From Ignavibacteria bacterium (lineage in GTDB: Bacteria > Bacteroidota > Ignavibacteria > Kapaibacteriales > UBA4661), in the NCBI GenBank assembly GCA_014654705.1, contig JACVZY010000059.1:1-64000 (forward strand): DNA of 64,000 nucleotides. The letters are read 5' to 3'. The notes below the pieces were generated by a model. That model was not told the DNA's origin. It searched no databases and saw only the letters and a list, made by a program, of their open reading frames with translations. Shown here piece after piece: positions 26,567 to 35,158 of the stretch. Position 1 is the stretch's first letter. Each line of letters opens with the position of its first letter. The translations under genes and the position numbers were made by a program.

Positions 26567-28018
26567 TTATGCTTTTCGCAGCGTTAGAAGCGTAATTTCC
26601 GGCGGAACGCCCAAGCGCACCGGAATACCGGTCGTGCCGATGCCACGATTGACATAGATATGTTGTCCAAGTTCGTAGTCATCTGCATACAAGCCCGCGA
26701 CCTGTTTGTACATAAGCGCTGCCGGGGTGATATCCATTCCGAGGATGTTTAGCCCCATTTGTCCGCCGTGTGTGTGACCGGAAAGGGTAAGGTCAACAAG
26801 TATATTTCCGTATGCCGTTTCATGCGGCTTGGCGTGTATTTTTTTATCCCAGAACGTGGGGTCGTGAGCCATCAAAATCGTGGGATGCTCTGGCGATAAG
26901 CCCGCAAGCGCCTCATCAAGATTGCCGAAATTTTGCCGCAAGCCCACATTATCTATTGCTGCCATTTGGAGACTCGCACCATCAATGCGGAACGTAGTGT
27001 TTTGGTTTACCATGAGATTCACACCGGATGTGCGAATCATGGACAAAATTTCTGCGTGCGCCGCGCCGCTTGAATAGTGGTCGTGGTTGCCTAGCGAACC
27101 CCACAATCCTAAGCGTGTCTGCTTGGTCGCAAAATTTGCCAGCCGTACAATTTGTGGCAAAATCATCGGTAATTCAAGTGCTCGCCAATTTACCCAGTCG
27201 CCCGTAACCAGTACCATGTCTGGCTTCAGCGATTCCACAATGCGGCAGACTTCTTCCATCGGCTTTTCGGAGAAAAACGAGCCTGCATGAATATCGGATA
27301 ACTGCGCAATCGTCAACCCCTCGAATTGACGCGGAAGATTTTTGATGGGAACTTCCACTCGATGTACTTCAAAATCGTAGAGCGTAAAAAGTGCATCAGT
27401 ACCCAAAGCAGCAACGGGAACGGCTGCAAGTGCATAACCACCAGCATTGACGGCTTTGGTGAGAAACACGCGGCGTGAAAGCGAGATTTGCGGCGGTGCC
27501 GAAGGAGTATTGTCAGTGCGTTGTTGTTGTATTTCGTTGGAGGAAACCAGACGAAGCGCAAAACCACGAAAAAAATGCGCACGAAGCATAGTGGATTGTA
27601 AGCACTGAAGGGCGAAGATTTTTGTGGTTTCAAGCGCCTTGGGTGTATGCTCCAGAAAGCGCATAATGGCATTGACCGCCCACACGCTAAAGCGCTCTTG
27701 CAGCCAGCGCACAAAGACTCTGCCGCCTAAGAAGACCACAACGGCAATTTTGGGTAAATACCAGTACGCAAGCGCTTTGTGGAGGAATTTGTTGAGTTGG
27801 CTGGGATACCATTCCACCTGCCGCAAATACACCGTAAGGGGAAAGACAAAAAACATGACTATGCCGAGTGCTATCGGAACCATGTACCAAAGCGGTTTCC
27901 AACCACGCTTGCGAACAAACGAGCGCCACGCAGAAAGCACAATCACATCCAGCGCGGTCTGCAGTACGCCGACCACGAGGAAAAAGAAAAGCAAACGCCA
28001 TGTAAATTCGACGAACAT
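26567..28018 (-). CDS. Membrane-anchored metallophosphoesterase (YaeI/YkuE type)
   Basis: A 483-residue protein with about three membrane segments in its first 120 residues, followed by a twin-arginine-like RRVFLTKAVNAGG stretch near 185 and a calcineurin-like phosphoesterase domain from about 230. Metal-binding motifs are all present: LSDIHAG (D and H), VTGDWVN, GSLGNHDHYSSG and LSGHTHGGQ. Relatives hydrolyse phosphodiester or lipid pyrophosphate bonds at the membrane, for example UDP-diacylglucosamine or cyclic nucleotides, but substrate cannot be told here. It is the first gene of the operon with bcp and mpg and is divergent from the CHASE2 gene. Confidence 0.88.
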   Translation of the reverse strand: MFVEFTWRLLFFFLVVGVLQTALDVIVLSAWRSFVRKRGWKPLWYMVPIALGIVMFFVFPLTVYLRQVEWYPSQLNKFLHKALAYWYLPKIAVVVFLGGRVFVRWLQERFSVWAVNAIMRFLEHTPKALETTKIFALQCLQSTMLRAHFFRGFALRLVSSNEIQQQRTDNTPSAPPQISLSRRVFLTKAVNAGGYALAAVPVAALGTDALFTLYDFEVHRVEVPIKNLPRQFEGLTIAQLSDIHAGSFFSEKPMEEVCRIVESLKPDMVLVTGDWVNWRALELPMILPQIVRLANFATKQTRLGLWGSLGNHDHYSSGAAHAEILSMIRTSGVNLMVNQNTTFRIDGASLQMAAIDNVGLRQNFGNLDEALAGLSPEHPTILMAHDPTFWDKKIHAKPHETAYGNILVDLTLSGHTHGGQMGLNILGMDITPAALMYKQVAGLYADDYELGQHIYVNRGIGTTGIPVRLGVPPEITLLTLRKA

Positions 28019-28225
28019 TGCTGCACTTCAAAAAGTGAGAAGAATCAGTCTTTGCAAAAATACGGAATTTTGGATTGATAGTTACGCATTGAATTTGGTG
28101 TGGCACTGATAAAGGCTTCAACGCTCTTTGTTTATTCGGGAAAGTTTCGGTAGATTTTCATCTCTCAGCGTATTCATATGGATAGGATGTTCAAAAGTCT
28201 ATTTTTTTCTCACGGGGAAATTACT

Positions 28226-29449
28226 ATGACCGTCAAACGAATGTTTATCAATGTTCATGCCTTTGTCGTGACTGGATTGATTATTGGGATTATGCTGTTT
28301 CTTGTCTGGCTGCCGGTGAATGCAGATTTCCTTAATCTTTTTTCAGAAACGCTTGGTGATTTTGATGTGAGCGATGTGGTACTATCGCAATTGCACGACG
28401 TCAATGAACCCGACACGAGCATTGTGCTTGTAAATATCGCTCATTTGCCGAAGCAACTCATCGCTTCACAAATAGAGCGTTTGAGCGCATTTCATCCCAA
28501 AGTGATTGGGCTGGACGTTTTTCCTCTCGTGCCGAATCCTTACAATCCCGAATATGATTCTCTCTTCATGGCAACACTACGGCGTAATCCCAATGTTGTT
28601 TTGGCAAGTAAACTGTCCGATTGGAATAAAGCAATGGGTCGTTACGAAAGTCTGTACAAAGCGCCGGCTCAATTTTCAACGTTGGCTCAGTCCGGTTACG
28701 TAAATCTTATTGTGGATGATAATAAACCTTACCGTGTGGTGCGGGAGTGCTCAATGCGCGAACGTGCTGGAGATTCGATAGAACTTTCCTTTGCGGCAAA
28801 ACTTGCGCTGCTATCGTATCCGTCGGAGCATAAGTATTTGTTAGAGCGGGATAACAAAAAGGAAATCATTAATTATCGAGGCAACATGAGGAGTTTTTAT
28901 ACACTTGAATCGTCGGATGTCCTTGATTCTTCCTTTGATTTGGCTATCGTCCACAATAAAATTGTGCTGATGGGATATTTAGGCGAGGATATTTCACAGC
29001 CTACCCAAGCCACAGAAGACCGCTTCTTCACGCCGCTTAATGAGCGCTATATCGGGAAAGCTGATAGAGATATGTTCGGCGTTGTGATTCACGCCAATAT
29101 CGTCTCAATGATTATTCACAAAAACTATATTGATGAGATGTCTCTCTGGTTGAGTTATGGCATTGCGTTTCTTTTCTGCTATTTTTATGTTGTCTTTTTG
29201 GAGTATATGAACGAGCGGTTTTCACGGTTTTATGAGGTTGTTTCGCTTGGTTCTCAATTATTTCTTGGCATTAGTTTGCTCTTTCTGACGCTTGGCGCTT
29301 TTTCGTATTTCCGCTATGATGCCAATTTGAGCCTTGTTCTGCTGATTGTGGCAATAGCGCCAAACGCAGTTGAAATATATCTGACATTTGTGCCAAGTGT
29401 ACTCAAGGAACTACACCATCGGATCTCGCGCTCTCACTTGCAATCGTAG
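28226..29449 (+). CDS. CHASE2-domain membrane protein without output domain
   Basis: A 407-residue protein with one N-terminal membrane segment (about 10-32), a large extracytoplasmic CHASE2 sensor domain (35-300) and three C-terminal membrane segments (about 310-390). CHASE2 hallmarks are seen: IVLVNI, KVIGLDVF, INYRGNM, HNKIVLMGYLG, and GVVIHANIVSMI. In most CHASE2 proteins the last membrane helices lead to a kinase or adenylate cyclase; here only about 20 residues follow, so the signal must go to a partner. The frame opens 16 codons earlier (28178), but the ATG at 28226 has a GGGGAAA stretch upstream and a better membrane start. It faces the envelope operon tail to tail. Confidence 0.82.
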   Translation: MTVKRMFINVHAFVVTGLIIGIMLFLVWLPVNADFLNLFSETLGDFDVSDVVLSQLHDVNEPDTSIVLVNIAHLPKQLIASQIERLSAFHPKVIGLDVFPLVPNPYNPEYDSLFMATLRRNPNVVLASKLSDWNKAMGRYESLYKAPAQFSTLAQSGYVNLIVDDNKPYRVVRECSMRERAGDSIELSFAAKLALLSYPSEHKYLLERDNKKEIINYRGNMRSFYTLESSDVLDSSFDLAIVHNKIVLMGYLGEDISQPTQATEDRFFTPLNERYIGKADRDMFGVVIHANIVSMIIHKNYIDEMSLWLSYGIAFLFCYFYVVFLEYMNERFSRFYEVVSLGSQLFLGISLLFLTLGAFSYFRYDANLSLVLLIVAIAPNAVEIYLTFVPSVLKELHHRISRSHLQS

Positions 29450-29475
29450 GATTGCGCAGATGAGAGCGCGAGGTA
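29425..29475. terminator. Compound hairpin at the convergent ends of the CHASE2 and lipoprotein genes
   Basis: Arms 29425-29436 and 29461-29472 pair perfectly over 12 bp and enclose a second hairpin (29440-29445 with 29450-29455). The left arm lies inside the last codons of the CHASE2 gene, whose stop is at 29447-29449. The T tail is weak, so termination is likely but not certain; the symmetry could serve both strands. Confidence 0.6.
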
Positions 29476-29481
29476 TTTGGG

Positions 29482-30090
29482 TCACTGTAAGCGTACCCGA
29501 ACTCGGCAAACAATATCAATCTGGGAGTTAATACGGGTGAAATACGGTGTCCCTCCTGATGAAGTCAACGCACCATAATACGATATAATCGTGACAGTGC
29601 GACGTTCTTTCAATGCTCTGCCGATGGCAGCACTCACCTCAGAAGAAATTTCAATCGGCTGCGGAACACGAATGTACTCACGAAGAACAGCATTCGGAAA
29701 TACAGCCGCAACGTATTCGCTTGATTCTCCATCAATCCGAAAGGAGAACCGAATAAGGCTTGATTGCATTGATGCAATATTGACGGGAGCCGTGTTGTAT
29801 TGAGCTACCTGCGCCGATAAATCCAAAAACATAAAACTCATCTGATAGAGTTCGATGCTGATAATATTTGAACCTTCGTACACAAGGGATTCGCTCAGTA
29901 TTACTTTGTCCGTATTTGTTTTAGGCAGTGGTCCGAAGGAATTTGTAATAATTGTAATCGGTACTTGAAGCGTTACCTCTTGAAAAGGGCTTATGACAGT
30001 TTTATCGGAACAGCCGGATATGAAGAGTAGGCTTAAGAAGGTAATAGTGCCGGAAAAATAAATTACAGTCGTGACTAAAAGCGGTTTCAT
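29482..30090 (-). CDS. Hypothetical lipoprotein
   Basis: A 202-residue secreted lipoprotein: a hydrophobic signal of about 26 residues ends in a lipobox, FISGC, with Cys27. The mature part is mostly predicted beta strands with repeated Thr/Val/Ile patterns and no catalytic motif that I can recognise. A beta-sandwich structure is plausible. It is the last gene of the four-gene envelope operon (gaps of 88-91 bases) and converges on the CHASE2 gene. No family can be named. Confidence 0.7.
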   Translation of the reverse strand: MKPLLVTTVIYFSGTITFLSLLFISGCSDKTVISPFQEVTLQVPITIITNSFGPLPKTNTDKVILSESLVYEGSNIISIELYQMSFMFLDLSAQVAQYNTAPVNIASMQSSLIRFSFRIDGESSEYVAAVFPNAVLREYIRVPQPIEISSEVSAAIGRALKERRTVTIISYYGALTSSGGTPYFTRINSQIDIVCRVRVRLQ

Positions 30091-30178
30091 CGCGTACCGT
30101 CCTTTCTCTGCTTTGCTGTTGGTCTTTTGAGTAATAGTTTTATAGTTTTATTGTGCCGGTCAGGTGTCCTTGAAAAGA

Positions 30179-31210
30179 CTAGAATATCCAGAATGTTAGC
30201 CCAGCTGATGCAAACGGTTGAGCGGTATAACCTGCCTCAAGGTGGAATTCAAAAAGGAGTAACCGCAACGAAAAGCCTGCCACAATGCGATATGAATTAA
30301 AAACGTCTATGTCGAGTTTTAGCGGTTGCAGCAACCGTATTTCTTGGTACGGATTCGAGAGTAATTGTACAGAAGTACTACGTTTTGCCTCGAGCATACC
30401 TGAAGTACGTTCAAATTGTGCGCCAATATAGCCTGTCAAAAAATCCAGAGACTTGCTTGCATGAATACCGCCGGCAAAAAGTGTCATTCCGCCAACGCCG
30501 GAAATTGTCAGGCGTTGGTATGCTGCATGAAGCGCTATTCCGCCAGTTTTATCGTCAGTGTTGCCGAAAAGTTTATCTATCTGTTGGTTCACCCCAATTG
30601 AGTAATAGGTCAGTTGATATGTGTTGTCGATTGTGAATGGAATAAAGCGTAGTCGAACTTGTGTGCGCGTTGGTATTCCAAGAAGCAGTTGCAGATTGGG
30701 TACGGAAATAACAGTGTTGAGATTCGCACCTTCAAGAAAGGTAACAGGCGTAATAAATCCTGTTTGTGCGGCTGCGAAGACAGGTGTTGCCTTGCCGCCA
30801 TAAATGGTCGGTTGCTGTGTTGTTGGTGTGTTTCCCCGTGCTATTGAGGCATCACGAATTTCGGCAATGTTATAATTTGCAAATGCTTGGGGCAATTCAG
30901 CATCAAAAACTTTATGCTCTTTCGGAATCAGCATCATCTGAGCCGAAGCATCAATGCCAAGGGAAAATTTTTCCGAATAGACGGCACTGGTGAAGTAGTT
31001 CGAGTGTAACCCCTCCGAAAGGGTTGTGATAAGTGGCTTGAAATACCCGGTCATATTGCGTGAAGTGAATGTACTCAACTCCTTTGGAAGTTGGTATTGT
31101 GTGTCGCTGCTCTGTGCCCAAGCGGTGCAGCCGCCAATTCCCCAATCAAGAATTATTGCCAGACCATAGCCTAAGCCAAGCATCAAACCTTTTTTCCTGT
31201 TCGTTTTCAT
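30179..31210 (-). CDS. Outer-membrane beta-barrel protein (unassigned family)
   Basis: A 343-residue protein with a signal peptide (cleavage about residue 32, after TAWAQ) and an almost wholly beta-stranded body: alternating strands such as QLTYYSIGVN, GGIALHAAYQ, GGMTLFAGGIHASK and RIVAGFSLRLLLFEFHLEAGY. It ends in LTFWIF with a terminal Phe, the usual recognition signal for outer-membrane insertion by BamA. It resembles uncharacterised Bacteroidota outer-membrane barrels of similar size. A run of 9 C lies 80 bases upstream of its start. It sits between the lipoprotein and the FecR/TPR-like gene in the same operon. Confidence 0.75.
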   Translation of the reverse strand: MKTNRKKGLMLGLGYGLAIILDWGIGGCTAWAQSSDTQYQLPKELSTFTSRNMTGYFKPLITTLSEGLHSNYFTSAVYSEKFSLGIDASAQMMLIPKEHKVFDAELPQAFANYNIAEIRDASIARGNTPTTQQPTIYGGKATPVFAAAQTGFITPVTFLEGANLNTVISVPNLQLLLGIPTRTQVRLRFIPFTIDNTYQLTYYSIGVNQQIDKLFGNTDDKTGGIALHAAYQRLTISGVGGMTLFAGGIHASKSLDFLTGYIGAQFERTSGMLEAKRSTSVQLLSNPYQEIRLLQPLKLDIDVFNSYRIVAGFSLRLLLFEFHLEAGYTAQPFASAGLTFWIF

Positions 31211-31289
31211 AAAATTTTTCCCTCACGTTCCTGTTGATGAAAAACTACAATTCATCTTGTTCTATGGTGTTTTGCTGTTGTCGGGGATT

Positions 31290-31298
31290 CCCCCCCCC
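31290..31298. repeat. Homopolymeric C9 tract
   Basis: Nine consecutive C on the plus strand, so nine G as read by the local genes. It lies between the end of the FecR/TPR-like gene (31302) and the outer-membrane barrel start (31210). Such tracts slip during replication and can vary in length. Confidence 0.8.
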
Positions 31299-31301
31299 GT
31301 G

Positions 31302-32342
31302 CTATCTTTTTAAGGAGAAAGCAAGCCGCGCAATATCATCTTCATTCAAGCCGAGTTTTACCGTAAGCACATTGAGTGCTTCGTTATAGTCATAAACAAA
31401 AGGTGCATTGTGAATTGCTGTCTTGTAGTGCTGTATTGCTTCGGTGTAACACTCGTAACGCTCAAAGAGCATCGCTTGGAGAATATGCCCAAGCGGCGAA
31501 GCAGTATCCGGAAATTCTTTCTGAATTGTGGCAAGAGTATCGGCGAGTGCCGTGGCATCGTCTTGAGACAACCAGCGAACATTATATTCCTGCCGTACTT
31601 TTGAACCAAGAAGATTCACCGTCCATCGAATAAGATTCCCACGCTGAATACCAATTAGGGCGGGCTTGAGTATCAGCGATGTATCGGTTGTTTCGAGAGC
31701 ATGAAGGATTTTCCCCTGTTCGCTTTTTATTTCTATTCTGTACACAACTGCCTTGGGGCTTTGCGGTACTTGTTTTGGAGTTTGTGTGGGTAGCACTAAG
31801 CCTGTACCAGTTTGACTACCACCCGTAGCGTCACTATACCACTGCAAGAATACAGCCGAGTCCGTTACACTGCCCATACGTGGTACAAGCACAGTTACTT
31901 CCTTGTCATCACCAGTGGACATCCGCGCAACTGCTCCAAGAGTATTCATGTTCTCCCGATGGGAATCGGATTTGTTTTTTTGTCCCATAGCATTGAGGAC
32001 AAATGTGGCTACTTTTTGCGTAGAACTCGCCTGTCCTTGTGCCAGCCGTTGTTCCAATTCGGTGCTTTTGTATGTTCCCGCATTGCGTAACTCTAATGAT
32101 TTGCCAGTGTAGTGCACAAGAGCAACATAGCCGCCTGCATCGATACGCAACATGGTTTCCGTACGAAGCACTATGCCTGCACGAGCTGGACGTTGAGTCG
32201 TAGCGTCAAGAACGAATACATTTTTTGCTCCGAGGATTTTGAAAAGTTCCTGCGAACTTTGGCTCCACAGTGCTGTAAAAGCGGCACTCTGCAGCGCAGA
32301 GACAATCATGCTCATCCAAAATATATTTTTCCATGTCCACAT
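31302..32342 (-). CDS. Secreted FecR-like / TPR-containing protein
   Basis: A 346-residue protein with an N-terminal hydrophobic signal (about 5-27). Residues 30-110 have the pattern LRIDAGGYVALVHYTGKSLELRNAG, similar to the FecR-like fold often found beside CHASE2 proteins. A central segment has beta strands and a Thr/Gln/Pro-rich linker. The C-terminal 70 residues (about 275-345) look like one or two tetratricopeptide repeats, with HYKTAIHNAP. It is the second gene of the envelope operon, 89 bases after the protease gene and 91 before the barrel gene. The FecR and TPR calls are by pattern only; function is unknown. Confidence 0.65.
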   Translation of the reverse strand: MWTWKNIFWMSMIVSALQSAAFTALWSQSSQELFKILGAKNVFVLDATTQRPARAGIVLRTETMLRIDAGGYVALVHYTGKSLELRNAGTYKSTELEQRLAQGQASSTQKVATFVLNAMGQKNKSDSHRENMNTLGAVARMSTGDDKEVTVLVPRMGSVTDSAVFLQWYSDATGGSQTGTGLVLPTQTPKQVPQSPKAVVYRIEIKSEQGKILHALETTDTSLILKPALIGIQRGNLIRWTVNLLGSKVRQEYNVRWLSQDDATALADTLATIQKEFPDTASPLGHILQAMLFERYECYTEAIQHYKTAIHNAPFVYDYNEALNVLTVKLGLNEDDIARLAFSLKR

Positions 32343-32431
32343 GGCAACCTCAACTGGTAGTAGTTAGTAGATTCTGAAACGTTCTTTGGTTCTTACCGGG
32401 TATCATGTGTATCAAATTATATTGCCACTGA

Positions 32432-33781
32432 TTACCATTTTGCAAAGTCTATTCTGATAGCCGCCCCAAGTTGTGCGCGAAAGATAATTTTATCGGCAAA
32501 ACATCCTGTGAGCGTCGCGTCAAGGCTTAAGAAATCCAAGAGATTGAGTGTATAACCCAAGGTACCGGTATAATACCCAGCATCCTGAATTCCTAAGCCG
32601 CCACTCAGACGCAAGTATTCACCAAAGACAAAGCCAATTTCAGCTTCAAAATACAATGGATTTCCTGTTAGGGTTTTGAGGGATGGCATTCTGCCCAAAG
32701 CGACAAATGCGCCTAGAATTGTGCCTCTATCTCCCGGTCGGTTTACTCCTGTGCGTAATCCAAAAGCGACATTTGCTTGCCAAAAATCTACAAAACCGGC
32801 AGTGGGATCTGTCCATTCATAGTCCGCAGTGGTTTTTACCAGACTGCCTATATGCGGCGTGATTGCGCCACCTGCCCGTATCAGAAGCCGTGTCGGTGTG
32901 TTTCGTTCCCATTCGCGCTTCTCGGCAAGTCGTTGAGCATCGGCTATACTGTCGAGCTTTGCTTGCTGTTTTTGTGCCACGCTGTCCTGCCGTGCTGTTA
33001 AGCGCTCTTCGCGGGCTGCATTTTCATCCGCTACCAAGATACTATCATGGAAGCTAATCCCAGCATTACCCAGAGCTTCACGCAAAGCACTGGCTTTGAT
33101 TGCTAGGTTAAAATTTTGAACTGTTCTGCCCTTCGTGTCGCGGTCAATACGTGCAGCCACCATACCGACCACCTGCCCGAATTTATTGAGCAGCGGTCCG
33201 CCGGAATTACCTGGATTTGTGGCTGCATCGTAGGCGAGGTAAAAAGGCAATTGCGGAAGCGGAGAGAGATTCGAGACAATGCCTTGGGTGATATTGAAGG
33301 GTATATTGTTCGGATTGCCGAACGCCACAACTGCATCGCCCGCACTCGTATTTCCTTGTGCAATCATTGGAAGTGCCCGCCGCGCGGTTTGAGATGCAAT
33401 CTTGAGAATTGCGATATCCCGTGCAGCATCCTCGTAGAGAATGCTATCGCAAGTGAAAAGAGCATTGTCCGCGAAACGTATTTGGATGCTTTGTGTAGAA
33501 TCGCGGTTTTGTATCACATGAGCATTGGTCAGAATATAGCCCCGGTTATTGATAATGAACCCGGAGCCATTTTCGCCTCGAGGGTTGGGGGTGATAATGA
33601 CAACGCCTTGTAATGTTGCCTCACGGACTTTTTTGGCATCAATTCCTTGTGCCGATACACTAAGCACTGCAAGGAAATAAACGATTCCAAGGCTAACCAT
33701 TGCTTTAACCATTACCCATCGGCATGGCGGTGCTGGTGATTTTTCAGGTATCGTATTCATGACGTTGAAGGGAAAGGTCAT
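32432..33781 (-). CDS. HtrA-like serine protease fused to a beta-barrel-like domain
   Basis: A 449-residue envelope protein. A signal segment lies at about 24-45. The trypsin-like protease domain (about 50-245) has an intact triad: His88 in LTNAHV, Asp122 in RDIAIL, and Ser193 in PGNSGGPL. Unlike DegP it has no PDZ domain. Instead a charged coiled-coil linker (about 252-293) leads to a C-terminal domain (298-449) with repeated amphipathic strands, FVFGEYLRLSGGLGI and LLDFLSLDATLTG, ending in IRIDFAKW with a terminal aromatic residue. That resembles a small outer-membrane barrel, so the protease would be tethered there. Alternative starts are at codons 8 and 24. It heads the envelope operon. 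Confidence 0.83.
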   Translation of the reverse strand: MTFPFNVMNTIPEKSPAPPCRWVMVKAMVSLGIVYFLAVLSVSAQGIDAKKVREATLQGVVIITPNPRGENGSGFIINNRGYILTNAHVIQNRDSTQSIQIRFADNALFTCDSILYEDAARDIAILKIASQTARRALPMIAQGNTSAGDAVVAFGNPNNIPFNITQGIVSNLSPLPQLPFYLAYDAATNPGNSGGPLLNKFGQVVGMVAARIDRDTKGRTVQNFNLAIKASALREALGNAGISFHDSILVADENAAREERLTARQDSVAQKQQAKLDSIADAQRLAEKREWERNTPTRLLIRAGGAITPHIGSLVKTTADYEWTDPTAGFVDFWQANVAFGLRTGVNRPGDRGTILGAFVALGRMPSLKTLTGNPLYFEAEIGFVFGEYLRLSGGLGIQDAGYYTGTLGYTLNLLDFLSLDATLTGCFADKIIFRAQLGAAIRIDFAKW

Positions 33782-34060
33782 TTGAAGGAGGATTATGTTT
33801 TTGTATTTAAGCTATTCGTGTCTTAAAATACGTTTTTTGTAAAAGAATACCAAAAAAAACAAACTTTATGCTTGGGGGTGTTGTGCGATATAGTCTTAAC
33901 CCTACAGCTCTTCGGAAAAGAGTTCAATGGGTCGTGAGCGCGGCAAAAATGAGCAACGTAATTGATATGGCTTTCTCCTAAGAAAATCGTAGTTTTGTGG
34001 TCTTTACGACTTTTGAAATCAAGACTTTCCTTTTCTTCTTTACCACGAGGATTTGACACT

Positions 34061-35047
34061 ATGTCAGCAAAAAAAACAGCCCTTGTCTGCGGTGCAGGCG
34101 GATTTATCGGCAGCCATTTGGTGCGCCGTTTGAAACGTGAAGGATTCTGGGTTCGTGGCGTTGACTTGAAAGCGCCTGAATTTTCCGACACTGCCGCCGA
34201 TGATTTTATTATTGGCGACCTTCGTGAGCAGTCCGTCTGCCGCAATGTCGTCGATATGCCGTTTGACGAGGTGTACCAGCTTGCCGCCGATATGGGCGGT
34301 GCAGGCTATATTTTCACCGGCAACCACGATGCCGATGTGATGCACAATTCTGCAACGATTAATCTCAACATCGTTGATTTGGCGCACCATCAAGGTGTAA
34401 AGAAAATTTTCTATTCGTCCTCCGCGTGTATGTATCCCGCTTACAATCAGGAAGACCCCGACAATCCTAAATGCGCAGAAGATTCCGCCTACCCCGCCGC
34501 ACCCGATAGCGAATACGGTTGGGAGAAACTTTTTAGCGAGCGTCTGTATCTGGCATATCAGCGCAACTATGGCTTAAATGTGCGTGTGGCGCGGTATCAC
34601 AACATTTTTGGACCTGAAGGCACGTGGACGGGCGGCAAAGAAAAAGCTCCTGCGGCTATGTGCCGCAAAGTAGCCGAAGCCGAAGACGGCGGTACCATTG
34701 AGGTGTGGGGCGACGGCAAGCAGACGCGCTCGTTTCTCTATGTGGACGAATGCTTGGAGGCAATGCGCCGCTTTATGGATTCGGATTTTATGGGACCGGT
34801 CAATATCGGTTCCGAAGAAATGATTTCCATTAACGGCTTGGCAGAAATGGTTATCGGGCTGTCCGGTAAGAGCATACGCATCAACAACATTCCTGGTCCG
34901 ACGGGTGTGCGCGGTCGCAATTCCGACAATACACTCATACGAGCAGAACTTGGCTGGTCGCCATCCGAGCCTCTGCGCTCCGGCATTGAAAAAACCTACG
35001 CGTGGATAAATGCCCAAGTGAAGGCTAAAAGCCTCGTAGCTGCCTAA
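34061..35047 (+). CDS. GDP-D-mannose 3,5-epimerase homologue (NAD-dependent, SDR family)
   Basis: A 328-residue sugar-nucleotide enzyme of the extended SDR family. The NAD-binding GAGGFIG lies at 11-17 and the catalytic Tyr152-x-x-x-Lys156 in EYGWEK. In plant GDP-mannose 3,5-epimerase the acid-base pair is a Cys in SSACIYP and a Lys in GGREKAP; both are kept here as C123 (SSACMYP) and K195 (GGKEKAP), and the HNIFGPEGTW block also matches. It may make GDP-L-galactose or a related sugar for a surface polysaccharide. The ATG at 34061 is chosen over an open stretch from 33962 because the Rossmann fold starts there. It is isolated from other sugar genes. Confidence 0.85.
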   Translation: MSAKKTALVCGAGGFIGSHLVRRLKREGFWVRGVDLKAPEFSDTAADDFIIGDLREQSVCRNVVDMPFDEVYQLAADMGGAGYIFTGNHDADVMHNSATINLNIVDLAHHQGVKKIFYSSSACMYPAYNQEDPDNPKCAEDSAYPAAPDSEYGWEKLFSERLYLAYQRNYGLNVRVARYHNIFGPEGTWTGGKEKAPAAMCRKVAEAEDGGTIEVWGDGKQTRSFLYVDECLEAMRRFMDSDFMGPVNIGSEEMISINGLAEMVIGLSGKSIRINNIPGPTGVRGRNSDNTLIRAELGWSPSEPLRSGIEKTYAWINAQVKAKSLVAA

Positions 35048-35072
35048 AAATTTTCAAAAGTTTTCTGCCGCT

Positions 35073-35137
35073 AAAAAAAACGCCCCAATTATTCGCTACG
35101 GAGTTGAGCGAACAATCGGGGCGATATTGTTTTTGAT
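35073..35137. terminator. Bidirectional terminator between the epimerase and pyrimidine phosphorylase genes
   Basis: Arms 35081-35096 and 35108-35123 pair over 16 bases with two mismatches that can wobble. An A run lies before (35073-35080) and a T-rich tail after (35128-35134), so it works on both strands. It sits between two convergent genes. Confidence 0.8.
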
Positions 35138-35158
35138 AACAGCCTGGAAGCGTGATTC

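Noticed and set aside
28105-28135. Possible sigma-54 promoter upstream of the CHASE2 gene (TGGCAC near 28110)
   Set aside because: The expected GG-N10-GC spacing is not met (the second GC is one base off), so no call was made.
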